Shown piece after piece: positions 49,332 to 59,017 of a stretch of DNA of 64,000 bases. Source of the DNA: Pseudomonas cerasi (GTDB lineage Bacteria > Pseudomonadota > Gammaproteobacteria > Pseudomonadales > Pseudomonadaceae); contig NZ_LT222319.1 of assembly GCF_900074915.1 (NCBI RefSeq), positions 1,299,001 to 1,363,000 of the forward strand, given 5' to 3'. Every line of letters begins with the position of its first letter. Positions within the stretch are counted from its first letter, which is position 1. The notes beneath the pieces are model-generated. The model was not told where the DNA came from and ran no database searches. It saw only the letters and a program-made list of their open reading frames with translations. Both the position numbers and the translations under genes were made by a program.

Positions 49332-52300
49332 ATGAAAGTCCTCACAGATGATGAGATTAACGTTGAGTACGCTCACGTCAGGGCAGTAGACGAAGGGCGT
49401 GTGGGACCAGATAGAGCAAATTATCTTGCGTTAACGGACGCTGATTTTGAACTTCTCCTGTACAGCATCTATCGAGGGCGTGCATCTGAATTGTCGTGGT
49501 ACAGCACTGCTCGCTTGATGGTCACAGGAGCTGATCAAGGGCGGGATGTTTGGCTCACGAAGGATGAGCGACCAGTTGGGCTTATTCAGTGCAAAAAGGT
49601 TAAGGCTGGTTTCACCCGTCCGGACACGCTCCGTGAGGTAATCAAGTTCCTTCTAAATGCCGTGCTTGAGCCGGCGCTTATGCCGGACCTGGCCGGTTTC
49701 CGATTTATTCTTGCACTTGCTTCAGATCCTGCCAGCACTACAACCGATTTTTTCGATGCGCCACAGACTTGGCTAACTGCCAATGAAACAGTGCTTTTAG
49801 GTCTGGCTACCGACGTCATTAAAAAGTATGAAGCATTCTCGATGCTGAAGATCGAGGCTGTCATGCCAGTCATCAGGACTGCCCTGAAGAACCTGAAATA
49901 TGAGCTTCTTAGACCAGTCGACCTCGACGCGTTACTGGAGTGCATCCCTGCTGTCCGTCAGCGGTTTTTCAAAGTTCAACTTGTCGTGGCTGTGGAGGAT
50001 GCCGAGGCCATGATTGAGGCTCGGTTCGCTGCAGTTGGCTTGGTCTCAAAGAGCACACAAACATTCAACAGAGCTGATGTTGAGGAAGACATCACGCGCG
50101 GGTCGCGCGGTCTGGCCGACTGGCCTCAACTGATTTGGGGGCAGCATATAGAGCGGCCAGAGTTCGACGATCTGATCCAGCGGATCAATCGGCATCCTGC
50201 AGGCTCCACGCTGGTCGTCGGAGGAGCAGGGACTGGGAAGTCAGCGCTTCTCGCTGAGCTGTATTGTGCCCTCAAAGCCCGCGGCCAGACTGTGCTAGCG
50301 ATAAAGGCCGACATGCTTAGCCCTAATATTGTGAATTTCGCCGACCTCGCTCGCGATCTTGGTATGTCAGGTGATATCGAACAGGAGCTTCTCTCGCTGG
50401 CGGTTGAAGCCCCGGTTGTGCTGATCATTGATCAGCTTGACGCTGTCAGTGAAGTAATGGACCAGAGTTCACAGCGCATGCAGGTCTTACTTCGCCTTGC
50501 GTCTCGGCTACAGGAGGCAGAGAGTCAAGAGGGCAATAAACTTCCCATTCATGTCATCGTTTCTTCGCGACCATTTGAGGCGAAGTTCGACGCTCGATTT
50601 AGGTTGCTTGATGCGGATGAGTTACTACTTACTCTTCCTCCGTTCGAGCAGATATCCACACTGCTTGGTGAGCTCGGTATCGACTCCACTGTCGTGCCGG
50701 ATAGTATCAAAGAGGCACTGCGTACACCTTTTGCTCTCGGTATATACGTCGATCTTGCCAAATCTGGCTTGAATCCTGCGGATTTTACGGCAGCAAACTT
50801 ACTTGATCGATGGCTCGACAAAAAACTACCTGTAGGGGCCGCGCGTGCTTCTTGTCTGGCGTTCTTGCGCCAGCTCGCAGCTGACATGACGCAGTATGAG
50901 AGCCTCTGGCGGCCGGCCGCTTACTATGACCCGGACTACAGCGAGATGCTGCGTTGGGCCGAGTCGATTGGCATCGTCATCCGTGAAGACGCCAGCATTG
51001 GATTCAGTCATCAGTCATGGCTCGATGATTTCCAAGCTAAGACACTCCGAACCGCACAAGAGTTGGCTGATTACGCATGGAGTCGCCAGGAAGGGTTATT
51101 TGCGCGGGGAACAGTCTTGCGCGGCCTTGAGCACATGCGAAGGGTTGATATGGCTTCCTATGAGGTGTCTATTCGCTTGTTGCTACCAAACCCCAAGACA
51201 CGCAGACATTTGCGCCATCTTGTGGCCGATTATTTGGCGAGTGCTGATGATCCGAGCGTAAGTGATATTGCTTGGGTCGATTGGATGGCGCGTAACGATC
51301 ATGCACTTGCGAATCGGGCATTCAGGCAGGTAGCGATAAGATGGCCGCGCTGGAGGGCAGGGCTCCTGCCGCTCCTGCCTTTTCTTATGCAGGACGAGAA
51401 GCATCGCTGGAATGCGACTATGTTGCTCGTTCGAGAGGTTGCGGAGGACCCAAGTCACGTCATGGATCTGGTCGATCGCTATTGGTCAGATGCTTCACAT
51501 GACGGAGACGTGTTTAGTCTCTGTGAGCGTTCTGGGATTGCGTCCAATCGTGCAATCGCTCATGTCCGTAAGATATTCAGTCGAACGGCGCTGGCAGATT
51601 GGGCGATATCCCACTACGCCAAAGCTTTGCATGAGAGCGGTAATACCCGCGTTGCTTTGGATATCATCTCATTTTGGGCTGAGACACAGACTGGGAATCA
51701 GCACAACGGCATCACAGTTTATGATGTTGAAAAGATTGCGGCAGCCGCACCGCTATATTGTGCCGAACGGCTCCTGCCCTGGTTTGTCAGAGTAGCATCG
51801 CGAGAGGTTGGCGATGGACGTTTTGGGCATAGGTATCCGCAGTCAATATCTATTCCATATGATTGGAAATATGACTCTGGCGAGGGCCATTTGACGCAGC
51901 TTCTGAGGAATTCGCTCGAGAGGGTAGCAGTATCCGACCCTGTAGGTGTGAGCACCTTACTTACTAGTGTTGTTGATGTAGAAATTGACGAGGTCCAGTC
52001 GCTAGTTGCCGACACTTTGGCAGCAAATCCGATACTTCTTAATGAGCATGCACTTGCTTTTCTTTTTGCGGATCAGCGACGACTTCATCTGGGTAGCGAC
52101 ATGTTCGACGATGAAAGAAGTGTTGGTCAGATAATCTGTGGCTGGTCATCAAGCAATCTGATCGCCCAGATTGTTCCCTACCTTTGCCTAGCTGACATTG
52201 AGCGTATTCGCGACTATATCGAGTCTTGGGAGCCCTGGAAAGAGGGCTTGCAGGAGGAGTGGGACCCCTCCCAGCGGAGAAACTTCCTGCGTTGGTCCGA

Positions 52301-53954
52301 GGAACTTCGACTGCGTTTGCTCGCCGAGCTGCCTGCACAGAGTTTGAACGCGAGGCGTCGCAGGCAGGTTGATGAATGGAGCGTCAATCAACCTAAGCTC
52401 CGCGCGATTCGTGGAGGTCGACCGATGGCGCAATTTGTTGGCTCACCCATGACCCATGATCAAATGGCGAGAGCTAGTGAGGATGCAATCTTTGCCATGC
52501 TCGATGAGGTTCATGATCATGCTGGCCACCACGGTCACCCAAAAAATTGGATGAGAGGTGGTGTCATCGAGTTGGCCAGTGCTTTTGCTGCATTCGCAAA
52601 GTCTTTTCCGGATCGTGCACTTCGCATCATTAATCGCTTCAATTCTGGTAAACATGAACGGGCTGCGGATGCAGCTATTCGCGAATTGTCAGCGATCGAA
52701 GCGGTCGATGCCTCTACGCTGAAGGCGATGATTTGGAATCTTCATATCCGTGGTTTCTCGTCGAGTGATTTTTGCCATGACGCTGCCAGTGCTATGGCTG
52801 CACTGGCAAAACGCATGAAAGGGCTCGAGGACCGTGACATCGAGATGCTTCGGAGTTTGCTACAGCGTGACCCAGAAATTTTGGCCGGAGAGGCGGTACG
52901 CCATTCGGAGCTGAACAAATCGAATCGAGAGCGTAACGAGAAGCCGAATCAGCGCCCCGAAGTCATATTGTTTGGTCGCGGTGGCGGAGGACACATCCTC
53001 CCTCAGCGCAACTTCACGTTGCTGTCAGCAATTGCTGAAGGATATTTCAATCGTGATGGTGTGGACTGTGATGGTTGGCTTGCAGAGTTAGAACTACATG
53101 TCAGTTATCCTGAGGATCCCGAAGTATGGGCGGCAATATTAATGTTCAGGTCGCATGAGCTCTGGTGGGCGGATGCCTCAAGAGTTGGCGAACTGATTGA
53201 GGCGATCTGGCGAAGGTTTCCTACCGCGTTTGAAGATGCTGCAGTAGTCCATTCATTGTGGCATCTGCGCGGTCGTATGGGGATGGCTATAAAACAGGAG
53301 ATAGTTAATTTCTGGCTCAGGCATAGCAATAATAAACTCAAACAGATTGGTGGTGAGTTCTCTGCAGCTAGCTTGATTGTCGATAACGCTGCTTCTGGTG
53401 AGATGGGCGATATAGTCGAAGCGGTGATGGCAGGGAGCGATATTTTTGCCAAGTGCGGCGTGTTATTTGCGGCTGCTGCGGGATGGCGCGAACCTGATCG
53501 CGATATTCGAAGTCGCTCGCATGTCTACCTCATCGCTGTAGCCAGTATTGTCGGAGGTTTTGAGGCACATGCCTTATCTACGGCTTTCAATAGTGGCCAG
53601 CGATTGCCTGCCGACGAAATGACGCGAGCCCTGCTGGCGTGCATTGCCTTAAATATTGATCTGCTCAAAGAGTCTATGATGCTGCTGTTTGTACGCTCGC
53701 TTCGGCACCTGCTGCTGTATCCTGGGTTTGAGCTGCTGGTGCTTGAAATCGCAGAGGCTGCAACTGAACTTGCACTTACATCGCCAGAAAGGACGGTTAG
53801 AGGGATGCATGACGGCGAATTTATAGAGCTTGTGATTGCACTTCAGCGCTCACCAATAGAGATTAAAACTCGTGCGATGACTATCTATGAGCGTCTGCTT
53901 GACGCTGAGGTTTATGGCGCAGAGGACGCAGCAGCATTTGCTTTGCGCCGTTGA
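49332..53954 (+). CDS. Mrr nuclease-STAND NTPase, Avs4-like antiphage protein
   Basis: 1540 residues; the ATG at 49332 has GGAAGA 7 bp upstream (a frame from 49260 adds 24 unlikely residues). Residues 35-130 form an Mrr-type PD-(D/E)xK nuclease with E40, D72 (GADQGRDVW) and Q86-C-K88. Residues 265-480 are a STAND-type P-loop NTPase: Walker A GGAGTGKS (297-304), Walker B VVLIIDQLD (362-370), then VIVSSRPFEAKFD. The remaining about 1000 residues are helical and without known motif, as expected of the target-sensing C-terminus of Avs proteins. Such proteins bind a conserved phage protein, oligomerise and cut DNA. Placed in a mobile island beside a restriction gene. Frame intact, all key residues present. 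Confidence 0.82.
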   Translation: MKVLTDDEINVEYAHVRAVDEGRVGPDRANYLALTDADFELLLYSIYRGRASELSWYSTARLMVTGADQGRDVWLTKDERPVGLIQCKKVKAGFTRPDTLREVIKFLLNAVLEPALMPDLAGFRFILALASDPASTTTDFFDAPQTWLTANETVLLGLATDVIKKYEAFSMLKIEAVMPVIRTALKNLKYELLRPVDLDALLECIPAVRQRFFKVQLVVAVEDAEAMIEARFAAVGLVSKSTQTFNRADVEEDITRGSRGLADWPQLIWGQHIERPEFDDLIQRINRHPAGSTLVVGGAGTGKSALLAELYCALKARGQTVLAIKADMLSPNIVNFADLARDLGMSGDIEQELLSLAVEAPVVLIIDQLDAVSEVMDQSSQRMQVLLRLASRLQEAESQEGNKLPIHVIVSSRPFEAKFDARFRLLDADELLLTLPPFEQISTLLGELGIDSTVVPDSIKEALRTPFALGIYVDLAKSGLNPADFTAANLLDRWLDKKLPVGAARASCLAFLRQLAADMTQYESLWRPAAYYDPDYSEMLRWAESIGIVIREDASIGFSHQSWLDDFQAKTLRTAQELADYAWSRQEGLFARGTVLRGLEHMRRVDMASYEVSIRLLLPNPKTRRHLRHLVADYLASADDPSVSDIAWVDWMARNDHALANRAFRQVAIRWPRWRAGLLPLLPFLMQDEKHRWNATMLLVREVAEDPSHVMDLVDRYWSDASHDGDVFSLCERSGIASNRAIAHVRKIFSRTALADWAISHYAKALHESGNTRVALDIISFWAETQTGNQHNGITVYDVEKIAAAAPLYCAERLLPWFVRVASREVGDGRFGHRYPQSISIPYDWKYDSGEGHLTQLLRNSLERVAVSDPVGVSTLLTSVVDVEIDEVQSLVADTLAANPILLNEHALAFLFADQRRLHLGSDMFDDERSVGQIICGWSSSNLIAQIVPYLCLADIERIRDYIESWEPWKEGLQEEWDPSQRRNFLRWSEELRLRLLAELPAQSLNARRRRQVDEWSVNQPKLRAIRGGRPMAQFVGSPMTHDQMARASEDAIFAMLDEVHDHAGHHGHPKNWMRGGVIELASAFAAFAKSFPDRALRIINRFNSGKHERAADAAIRELSAIEAVDASTLKAMIWNLHIRGFSSSDFCHDAASAMAALAKRMKGLEDRDIEMLRSLLQRDPEILAGEAVRHSELNKSNRERNEKPNQRPEVILFGRGGGGHILPQRNFTLLSAIAEGYFNRDGVDCDGWLAELELHVSYPEDPEVWAAILMFRSHELWWADASRVGELIEAIWRRFPTAFEDAAVVHSLWHLRGRMGMAIKQEIVNFWLRHSNNKLKQIGGEFSAASLIVDNAASGEMGDIVEAVMAGSDIFAKCGVLFAAAAGWREPDRDIRSRSHVYLIAVASIVGGFEAHALSTAFNSGQRLPADEMTRALLACIALNIDLLKESMMLLFVRSLRHLLLYPGFELLVLEIAEAATELALTSPERTVRGMHDGEFIELVIALQRSPIEIKTRAMTIYERLLDAEVYGAEDAAAFALRR

Positions 53955-54173
53955 GTAGCCCCGCCTGGTGCCTTGGAAGGCGAACTATCCTAGCGATACG
54001 GTCCTTTGGAGAGGTAATTCACCCTAATAGTATTTTCATGGTTTTGGAATTATATGTGCCTTTAAATCCATAAATTATTTGTATGAGCGCGTCTTATTTA
54101 TAACTGCGTGGAAGTCATTAGATTATCCGGCACTGATCTACGCCAATTAGTAAGGAAGACCCTGAATACCGCT

Positions 54174-54251
54174 TAATTACGGGCTTTTGGCTTTTTGGGT
54201 CTGGCAAATTCTGGCAGTTTTGTGCGTCGCCAAGCACGGTGTTTATACGGC
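54174..54251 (+). repeat. Right direct repeat of the guaA island (attR candidate)
   Basis: Copy of 41728-41805 with 72 of 78 bases identical, lying 219 bp after the STAND gene stop. The divergence means that insertion is old or that the two ends belong to different insertions. Between 54252 and 54563 no convincing gene is seen. Confidence 0.8.
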
Positions 54252-54563
54252 GTGATTTATCAGACGAGCCGAGCCTGCGAAATATCCAGCGCTGCTTCAC
54301 CTGCTTCTCTTCCAATTTTTCGAGAGCATCAGACAGCCTCTGAGTAAACTTCAGACTTGGGTAAAGCGATCATTTGCCGCCGCCGTAACCAATGACGCCG
54401 TCCTTCGTCGACCGCAAAGCACCTCATTTGAAACTGATCTGAAGTTCGAGGAAAATCGTTACGGAAAATCCGCTCAAAGGCCCCCCGAGCCCCTAACTTT
54501 GACGCCGGGGCATCCAGCAAAAAGATTCAATATCCGCAGCCGCAAAAACTAAGGATCCCCTTC

Positions 54564-55049
54564 ATGAAATCCCGATTTCCTTACAGTTCATCCTTTCTGA
54601 TCATATTGTCGCTGACAGGATGCGCAGCGAATATGGACGCTGCACAGCACCATCAGCCTGGAGAAAGTGCGCTTTACGGTAGCTGGCATGTTGCAGGTGT
54701 AGCGGTATCAGACTCGGGCGTGCAGGCACTGGGGGATGATGATCCGAGCTTTATGGGGCGACGTCTCAGTTTCAATCACGACCAGCTTGCATGGAAGGCG
54801 TCGGCAAACTCGACGGAAGATGTGTGCAAGGGGCCTGTTTTTCATAAGCTTCCGCCGATCAGTGGAGCTGAACTAGAGCCACAACTCCATAAGCTTGGTA
54901 TCGAAAAAGCCGACCGCTATAGCGTTGAATGCAAATCTGGAAGCTGGGGTCCTTTTGATAAAGAAACGCCGGCATTTTTCTTGGCACAGGATGGGGCGTT
55001 AGCTCTTTCCTGGTATGACGGCGGACTGCTGAAGCTGGTGCGCGACTGA
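54564..55049 (+). CDS. Small lipoprotein of unknown function
   Basis: 161 residues with AAGGA before the ATG. A lipoprotein signal ends in ILSLTGC (Cys near residue 20). The mature part contains GSWHVAGVAVSDSGVQAL at its start and two cysteines (DVCKG, VECKSG) that could pair in the periplasm, and the end ALSWYDGGLLKLVRD is beta-like. The pattern resembles small periplasmic beta-barrel lipoproteins, but I cannot name a family. It lies outside the island repeats. Confidence 0.7.
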   Translation: MKSRFPYSSSFLIILSLTGCAANMDAAQHHQPGESALYGSWHVAGVAVSDSGVQALGDDDPSFMGRRLSFNHDQLAWKASANSTEDVCKGPVFHKLPPISGAELEPQLHKLGIEKADRYSVECKSGSWGPFDKETPAFFLAQDGALALSWYDGGLLKLVRD

Positions 55050-55148
55050 CCACGGAAGGGGCGCGCTGCAACCTGTGAGGCCTTGGCAGGGCGTGATTTT
55101 CGCGCCCGCGAGCATACGGAGGAGTGCACAGTGGCCTGCACCGTGACA

Positions 55149-55182
55149 TGGCTGAGACTGTCTTTTCAGAAAGTCTCAGCCA
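55149..55182 (-). terminator. Long hairpin downstream of the giant HrpK-like gene
   Basis: 11-bp perfect arms TGGCTGAGACT/AGTCTCAGCCA with a 12-base loop, between two convergent genes. It lacks a clear T run, so termination is tentative. Confidence 0.45.
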
Positions 55183-55249
55183 CTGCCTCCACCGGCCAGT
55201 CAGTTATCCAGCAGAAGCGACACAACACCCATCCAATCAAGCAAAGAAC

Positions 55250-58200
55250 TCACCTGCCTCGATAAATATTCGACTCCGGCTTCTCATAAAACACCGTCTC
55301 ACCCGGTGTCCGATCCATCACATCAATCAGCTTGAGCCAGGTATCCAGGTCATCCGTGCTGATCTTCGTGTCGCGCTTGTCTTTCTTCCAGAGGTTATCC
55401 AGCAAGTCGAAAAAGCCTTGGTCACTAAGAATAAACTCGGCCGCAGCCTTTTCCTTCTCGTCGCCACCACTCAGAATCTTCTCGAAGTCCTTTTTGCTGA
55501 CGATATCGTCCTTGCCGTTCCATTCGTCCCACTTCTCGCGGATGGTTTCGATCTCTTCCTTGTGCGCGTCGTAGTACGCCTTGTTGTAAACGTCCATCGG
55601 CAAGCCGTTGGTATTCTCGCCAACGATGCCGTTTTTGTCTTTATGCACGCTTTCGTCCAGGCGGATCATCGACGAGCCCTGATCCTGTGGGGTTTCCTGG
55701 AAGTGTTTCCACTCTTCGGTCTGGTAGTCGAAGATGCTTTGATCGTCCGGTGCATCCCGGCCTTCATATTCGTAGAAGCTGTAACGCCCGTATTCAAGCT
55801 TGTCGCCCCAGTCGTCCTGCGCGAAGCCCAGTTCGGCCTGATCCTTGAACCACTGGCCTTCCTTGTCGGTGGCCTTTTGTTTCTTCTGATGATCGACGAA
55901 CACGCTGATGATGCCAGTAATGATCCCCAGGCCTGCCGTCACCAGAAATAGCGGCGCGGTTGCTCCAGCAATGGCGCCGATAGGGCCGAGCAAACCGGCG
56001 ATCCCGATCCCGGCGGCTGCTGTGCCCGCCACACCTGAAACAATTTGCAGGCTGCCATTGGCAATTGCCAGATCGCTGTCGGACTTGATGCCATCCTTTA
56101 TGGCGATCCCGCCCATGACGATATCGGCGATGCTCATGATGTCCGGTGCTACGCCGAGTACCTTGACCACTGTCCCGGCAATGCGCGCCGATACACCGGG
56201 CACCACCTTGTCCGCCCCGTCCGGTGCAGCACTCTGAACGCCTTGTGCAACAGATTGTGGGTCTACCAGGCCCGCACCCCCTGCATTACCGGCCACGGCC
56301 TGGCCGACCGAGTTGCGCATGTTATCGACGATGTCATCAGCCGGTATCGGTTGATTATCGGCTTCGAGCATCACGTTGATCGACTCGCGATCGATCTCGT
56401 CGCTGCCAAGCATTTCACTCAGGTTGACGCGATCGTTTTCCGCCGGGACCGGCTGACCGTTGCGCTCCAGCTGGTCCTCAATGCCGGCAGCAAACGCTTC
56501 ACGGGTTGGCGGGGTGATGTCTTGTGCGACGAAGCGCTGCACGGCATCGTCGTAGAGTTCGTACAACGAGTCGCTGTAGCTGGCGTAACCGGAGCCGGAA
56601 GCAGAGTCCGGAACCGGCGTGCTGGCAGCACGCTCCACCTCGACGGCCATATTGTTCAGGCTTTCAGCATCCAGGGCGGGGAGGTCGACTGATGCGCGCT
56701 GAGAATTGATGCTCTGCACCACCGCATCCTGATCGATATTCAGCCTCAGATCTTCGGCCAGTTCGTTCAGATTGCCGTACTTCGAATAATCTGCGGGCGG
56801 AGTGCCGCCAGATCGGGTCACGATCTCGTCCAGCAGTTCGCGACTGACGTCCTCGGAAAGCGAGCCGGCGTCGTTGACCTCATTGATCAGGCCAATCTGA
56901 TCCATTACGTCGCCGATACTGCTACCTGCTCTGATGCTGTGCAGCTCATAAACGCTGTCCAGTCGGTTCTCCAGACCGTCCGCAACGTCTGGTACGTTAT
57001 TGGCAGCCTGCGCCGTTTCAATCTTTTTGCCCCACAAACCTTCCTTGCCCCAGATCTCCGGGACGCTCTTGCTCAGCCCGAGCAAATCCGCAGTTTTGGT
57101 GTGGGTCATCAAATCAAAGATGCCAGTCTTTTCAAACTGCGCACCGGAGCCCAGGAAGGTGATGAAGTCCTTGGCGATAGCCAGGCGTTCCAGTGGATCA
57201 TCAGCAAGTTGGCCGTTCTTGGCCGTCAGCATATAGATAGCGCCACCGAGAGAGGTGAAGCCCGCAGCGGTGCCGAATACGCCGCTCTGATTAAGTTTAC
57301 CGATGGCTTTCTTGAAGCCTTCCTTGTCTTCGGCACCCACGTATTTACCTGCCAGGTTTTCCTCGAGCTGCGCCTGAGTCATTTCGCCTGATTTGACCTT
57401 GTCCACCTGGTCCGAAAAATCGCTGAGTTTGGTTTTGTCCTGTAGCAACTCGTTGATGAATTTCTCGATCGTCTCCTGAGTACGGCGGGGTATATCCGCC
57501 ATACCTTTGATCCCCTGTTTGAGTGCAGAGAAAATGTCCTTCAGGGCCAGCTCTTTATATTCGTCCGGGATACCGCCAGGGTCGGCCATCAACTTATCGA
57601 CTTCGGCCATGACGCTGTTTTTCTGCAGCTCATTCTGGGCGTCTTTCGCCAATTGCGGATCGAGAAGTTCCAGGCTGGAAAGCAGGCGGGCTACATCGGA
57701 TTGTCCTTCGGACTTTTTACCGGCCTTGTCCAGATCAGCGAGGTAATCGACAAACTCGCTGCTGACCAACTTGTCATGCAGGTCCTTGGCCAACGCTTCC
57801 TTATCGCCACCGCTGACTTTCTCGATGGCCGCGTCCATCTCGGCCTGATATTCCTTGCCGATCTTGTCCTTCTCGCCATTGCCATTGGCAAACAGCTCCG
57901 TCAACGCCTTATCGATGTTATTGCCGTCGAGGATGTCCTGCATATCGGCGCTTGTCAGGGTTTCGCCCTCGCTGTCGAACCTGCGCCAGGACTCGGCGCC
58001 GCGAGGCTCTTCGATATAAGGCGTGATGGTGCGTCCACTTTCCATACCGGCCTTGGCCTGGATCGCCATGACCAGTTTGTAAACGTCGCTGTTCTTGTCG
58101 ACTTTCTTGTCGTCGACCAGCTTCTGATACTTGTCCATCAGGTTTTTGGTGGCCAGCTCGACCACGGTCAGGTCTTCGGAGTCCTTGTCTTTCTCGTCAG

Positions 58201-59017
58201 ACTTCACGCCTGTGGGTTTACTGAGAATATCCAGTTCGTCGAGATTGCCCAGGCCGTGTTCGTCACGGATCTTCTGCACGTCGCCCTGCACCCCGGAACT
58301 GCTCTTGTCGGCAACCCGGTCATACAGCTCCTTGTTCTGATATTCGGAGACCACGTATTGCTTGCCGTCGCGGCTCTCGAACTCGATCACGCCGTTACCC
58401 AGTTCGTCCTTGGTGCCAGCCTTGATGATGTCGTGATCCGCGACATAGACGTTCTCGTCTGCCACTTCGCGCCCGTTGTTATTGACGCGGTTTTCCACGG
58501 TAACGCGCGAGAGGCCCATTTGCTGAGCCGCAGTGAACAATTCCGGTGTGAGTGATTTTGAAACAGTGACCTTCTCACCATCCTGTTTGACGTAAGTGAC
58601 CACCTCGGCTGTTTCCAGCTGACCTTGCCATTCAAAGTTCTTGATATCGCCCCACGCAGGTATCTCGGTGTTTCGATCTGCGATTGGGGTCCCGTCGGAG
58701 ATGGCTTTTTCGACCAGCGATTTCTGTGTCGGAGACTGGCTCAGGTCATCGAGTTGTTTGAGAAACTGATACAACTTCGGATTAGTCGACGCCGCCACAA
58801 CAACACCTTGCCCATCACGCTCGTAACGCATGTCACCTTTGTCCGTGACCGAAACAGTGGTGCCCTCAATCGGCGGCCATTGCTCGTTGTCGGTTGCGGT
58901 GCGGTCTGGCTTTTTCTGCTCATCGCCTTTGGCGGAAACGATGCTGCGCTTAAGCCTCGACTCGAAATCTGCAAGACCTTCGCGAGGGAGCGTGTCGTTT
59001 TTGGGCGTGATGTTCAT
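55250..59017 (-). CDS. Giant HrpK-like protein, putative secreted/effector-like
   Basis: 1255 residues from the ATG at 59015-59017 (GAGG upstream); the 99 codons before it look non-coding. It is very acidic, hydrophilic and helical. Modules like those of HrpK occur: AAAEFILSDQGFFDLLDNL then DTKISTDDLDTW (about 1191-1227) parallels HrpK AMAFINANPALKTAV then DGKITNKDLKAF. A Gly/Ala-rich hydrophobic hairpin near residues 1000-1040 (GTAAAGIGIAGLLGPIGAIA) parallels the C-terminal hydrophobic region of HrpK. No N-terminal signal peptide; the start (MNITPKNDTLPREGL) is polar as in type III substrates. No hrp box upstream, so expression by HrpL is not supported. Function unknown; a HrpK-domain protein is the best guess. 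Confidence 0.6.
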   Translation of the reverse strand: MNITPKNDTLPREGLADFESRLKRSIVSAKGDEQKKPDRTATDNEQWPPIEGTTVSVTDKGDMRYERDGQGVVVAASTNPKLYQFLKQLDDLSQSPTQKSLVEKAISDGTPIADRNTEIPAWGDIKNFEWQGQLETAEVVTYVKQDGEKVTVSKSLTPELFTAAQQMGLSRVTVENRVNNNGREVADENVYVADHDIIKAGTKDELGNGVIEFESRDGKQYVVSEYQNKELYDRVADKSSSGVQGDVQKIRDEHGLGNLDELDILSKPTGVKSDEKDKDSEDLTVVELATKNLMDKYQKLVDDKKVDKNSDVYKLVMAIQAKAGMESGRTITPYIEEPRGAESWRRFDSEGETLTSADMQDILDGNNIDKALTELFANGNGEKDKIGKEYQAEMDAAIEKVSGGDKEALAKDLHDKLVSSEFVDYLADLDKAGKKSEGQSDVARLLSSLELLDPQLAKDAQNELQKNSVMAEVDKLMADPGGIPDEYKELALKDIFSALKQGIKGMADIPRRTQETIEKFINELLQDKTKLSDFSDQVDKVKSGEMTQAQLEENLAGKYVGAEDKEGFKKAIGKLNQSGVFGTAAGFTSLGGAIYMLTAKNGQLADDPLERLAIAKDFITFLGSGAQFEKTGIFDLMTHTKTADLLGLSKSVPEIWGKEGLWGKKIETAQAANNVPDVADGLENRLDSVYELHSIRAGSSIGDVMDQIGLINEVNDAGSLSEDVSRELLDEIVTRSGGTPPADYSKYGNLNELAEDLRLNIDQDAVVQSINSQRASVDLPALDAESLNNMAVEVERAASTPVPDSASGSGYASYSDSLYELYDDAVQRFVAQDITPPTREAFAAGIEDQLERNGQPVPAENDRVNLSEMLGSDEIDRESINVMLEADNQPIPADDIVDNMRNSVGQAVAGNAGGAGLVDPQSVAQGVQSAAPDGADKVVPGVSARIAGTVVKVLGVAPDIMSIADIVMGGIAIKDGIKSDSDLAIANGSLQIVSGVAGTAAAGIGIAGLLGPIGAIAGATAPLFLVTAGLGIITGIISVFVDHQKKQKATDKEGQWFKDQAELGFAQDDWGDKLEYGRYSFYEYEGRDAPDDQSIFDYQTEEWKHFQETPQDQGSSMIRLDESVHKDKNGIVGENTNGLPMDVYNKAYYDAHKEEIETIREKWDEWNGKDDIVSKKDFEKILSGGDEKEKAAAEFILSDQGFFDLLDNLWKKDKRDTKISTDDLDTWLKLIDVMDRTPGETVFYEKPESNIYRGR

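Larger units (their letters stand above)
41728..54251. mobile_element. Decayed integrative element at guaA carrying defence genes
   Basis: A 12.5-kb segment between two long direct repeats directly after guaA. It begins with an integrase and contains conjugation and replication remnants, all damaged, then restriction-modification and STAND NTPase genes. Parts, especially 46.3-48.8 kb, are visibly richer in A/T codons than the core genes. Self-transfer is not possible with the genes present. Confidence 0.8.

Noticed and set aside
54329..54520. 63-codon reverse frame beside the right repeat
   Set aside because: No ribosome site and no family recognised; may be a gene fragment but cannot be supported.
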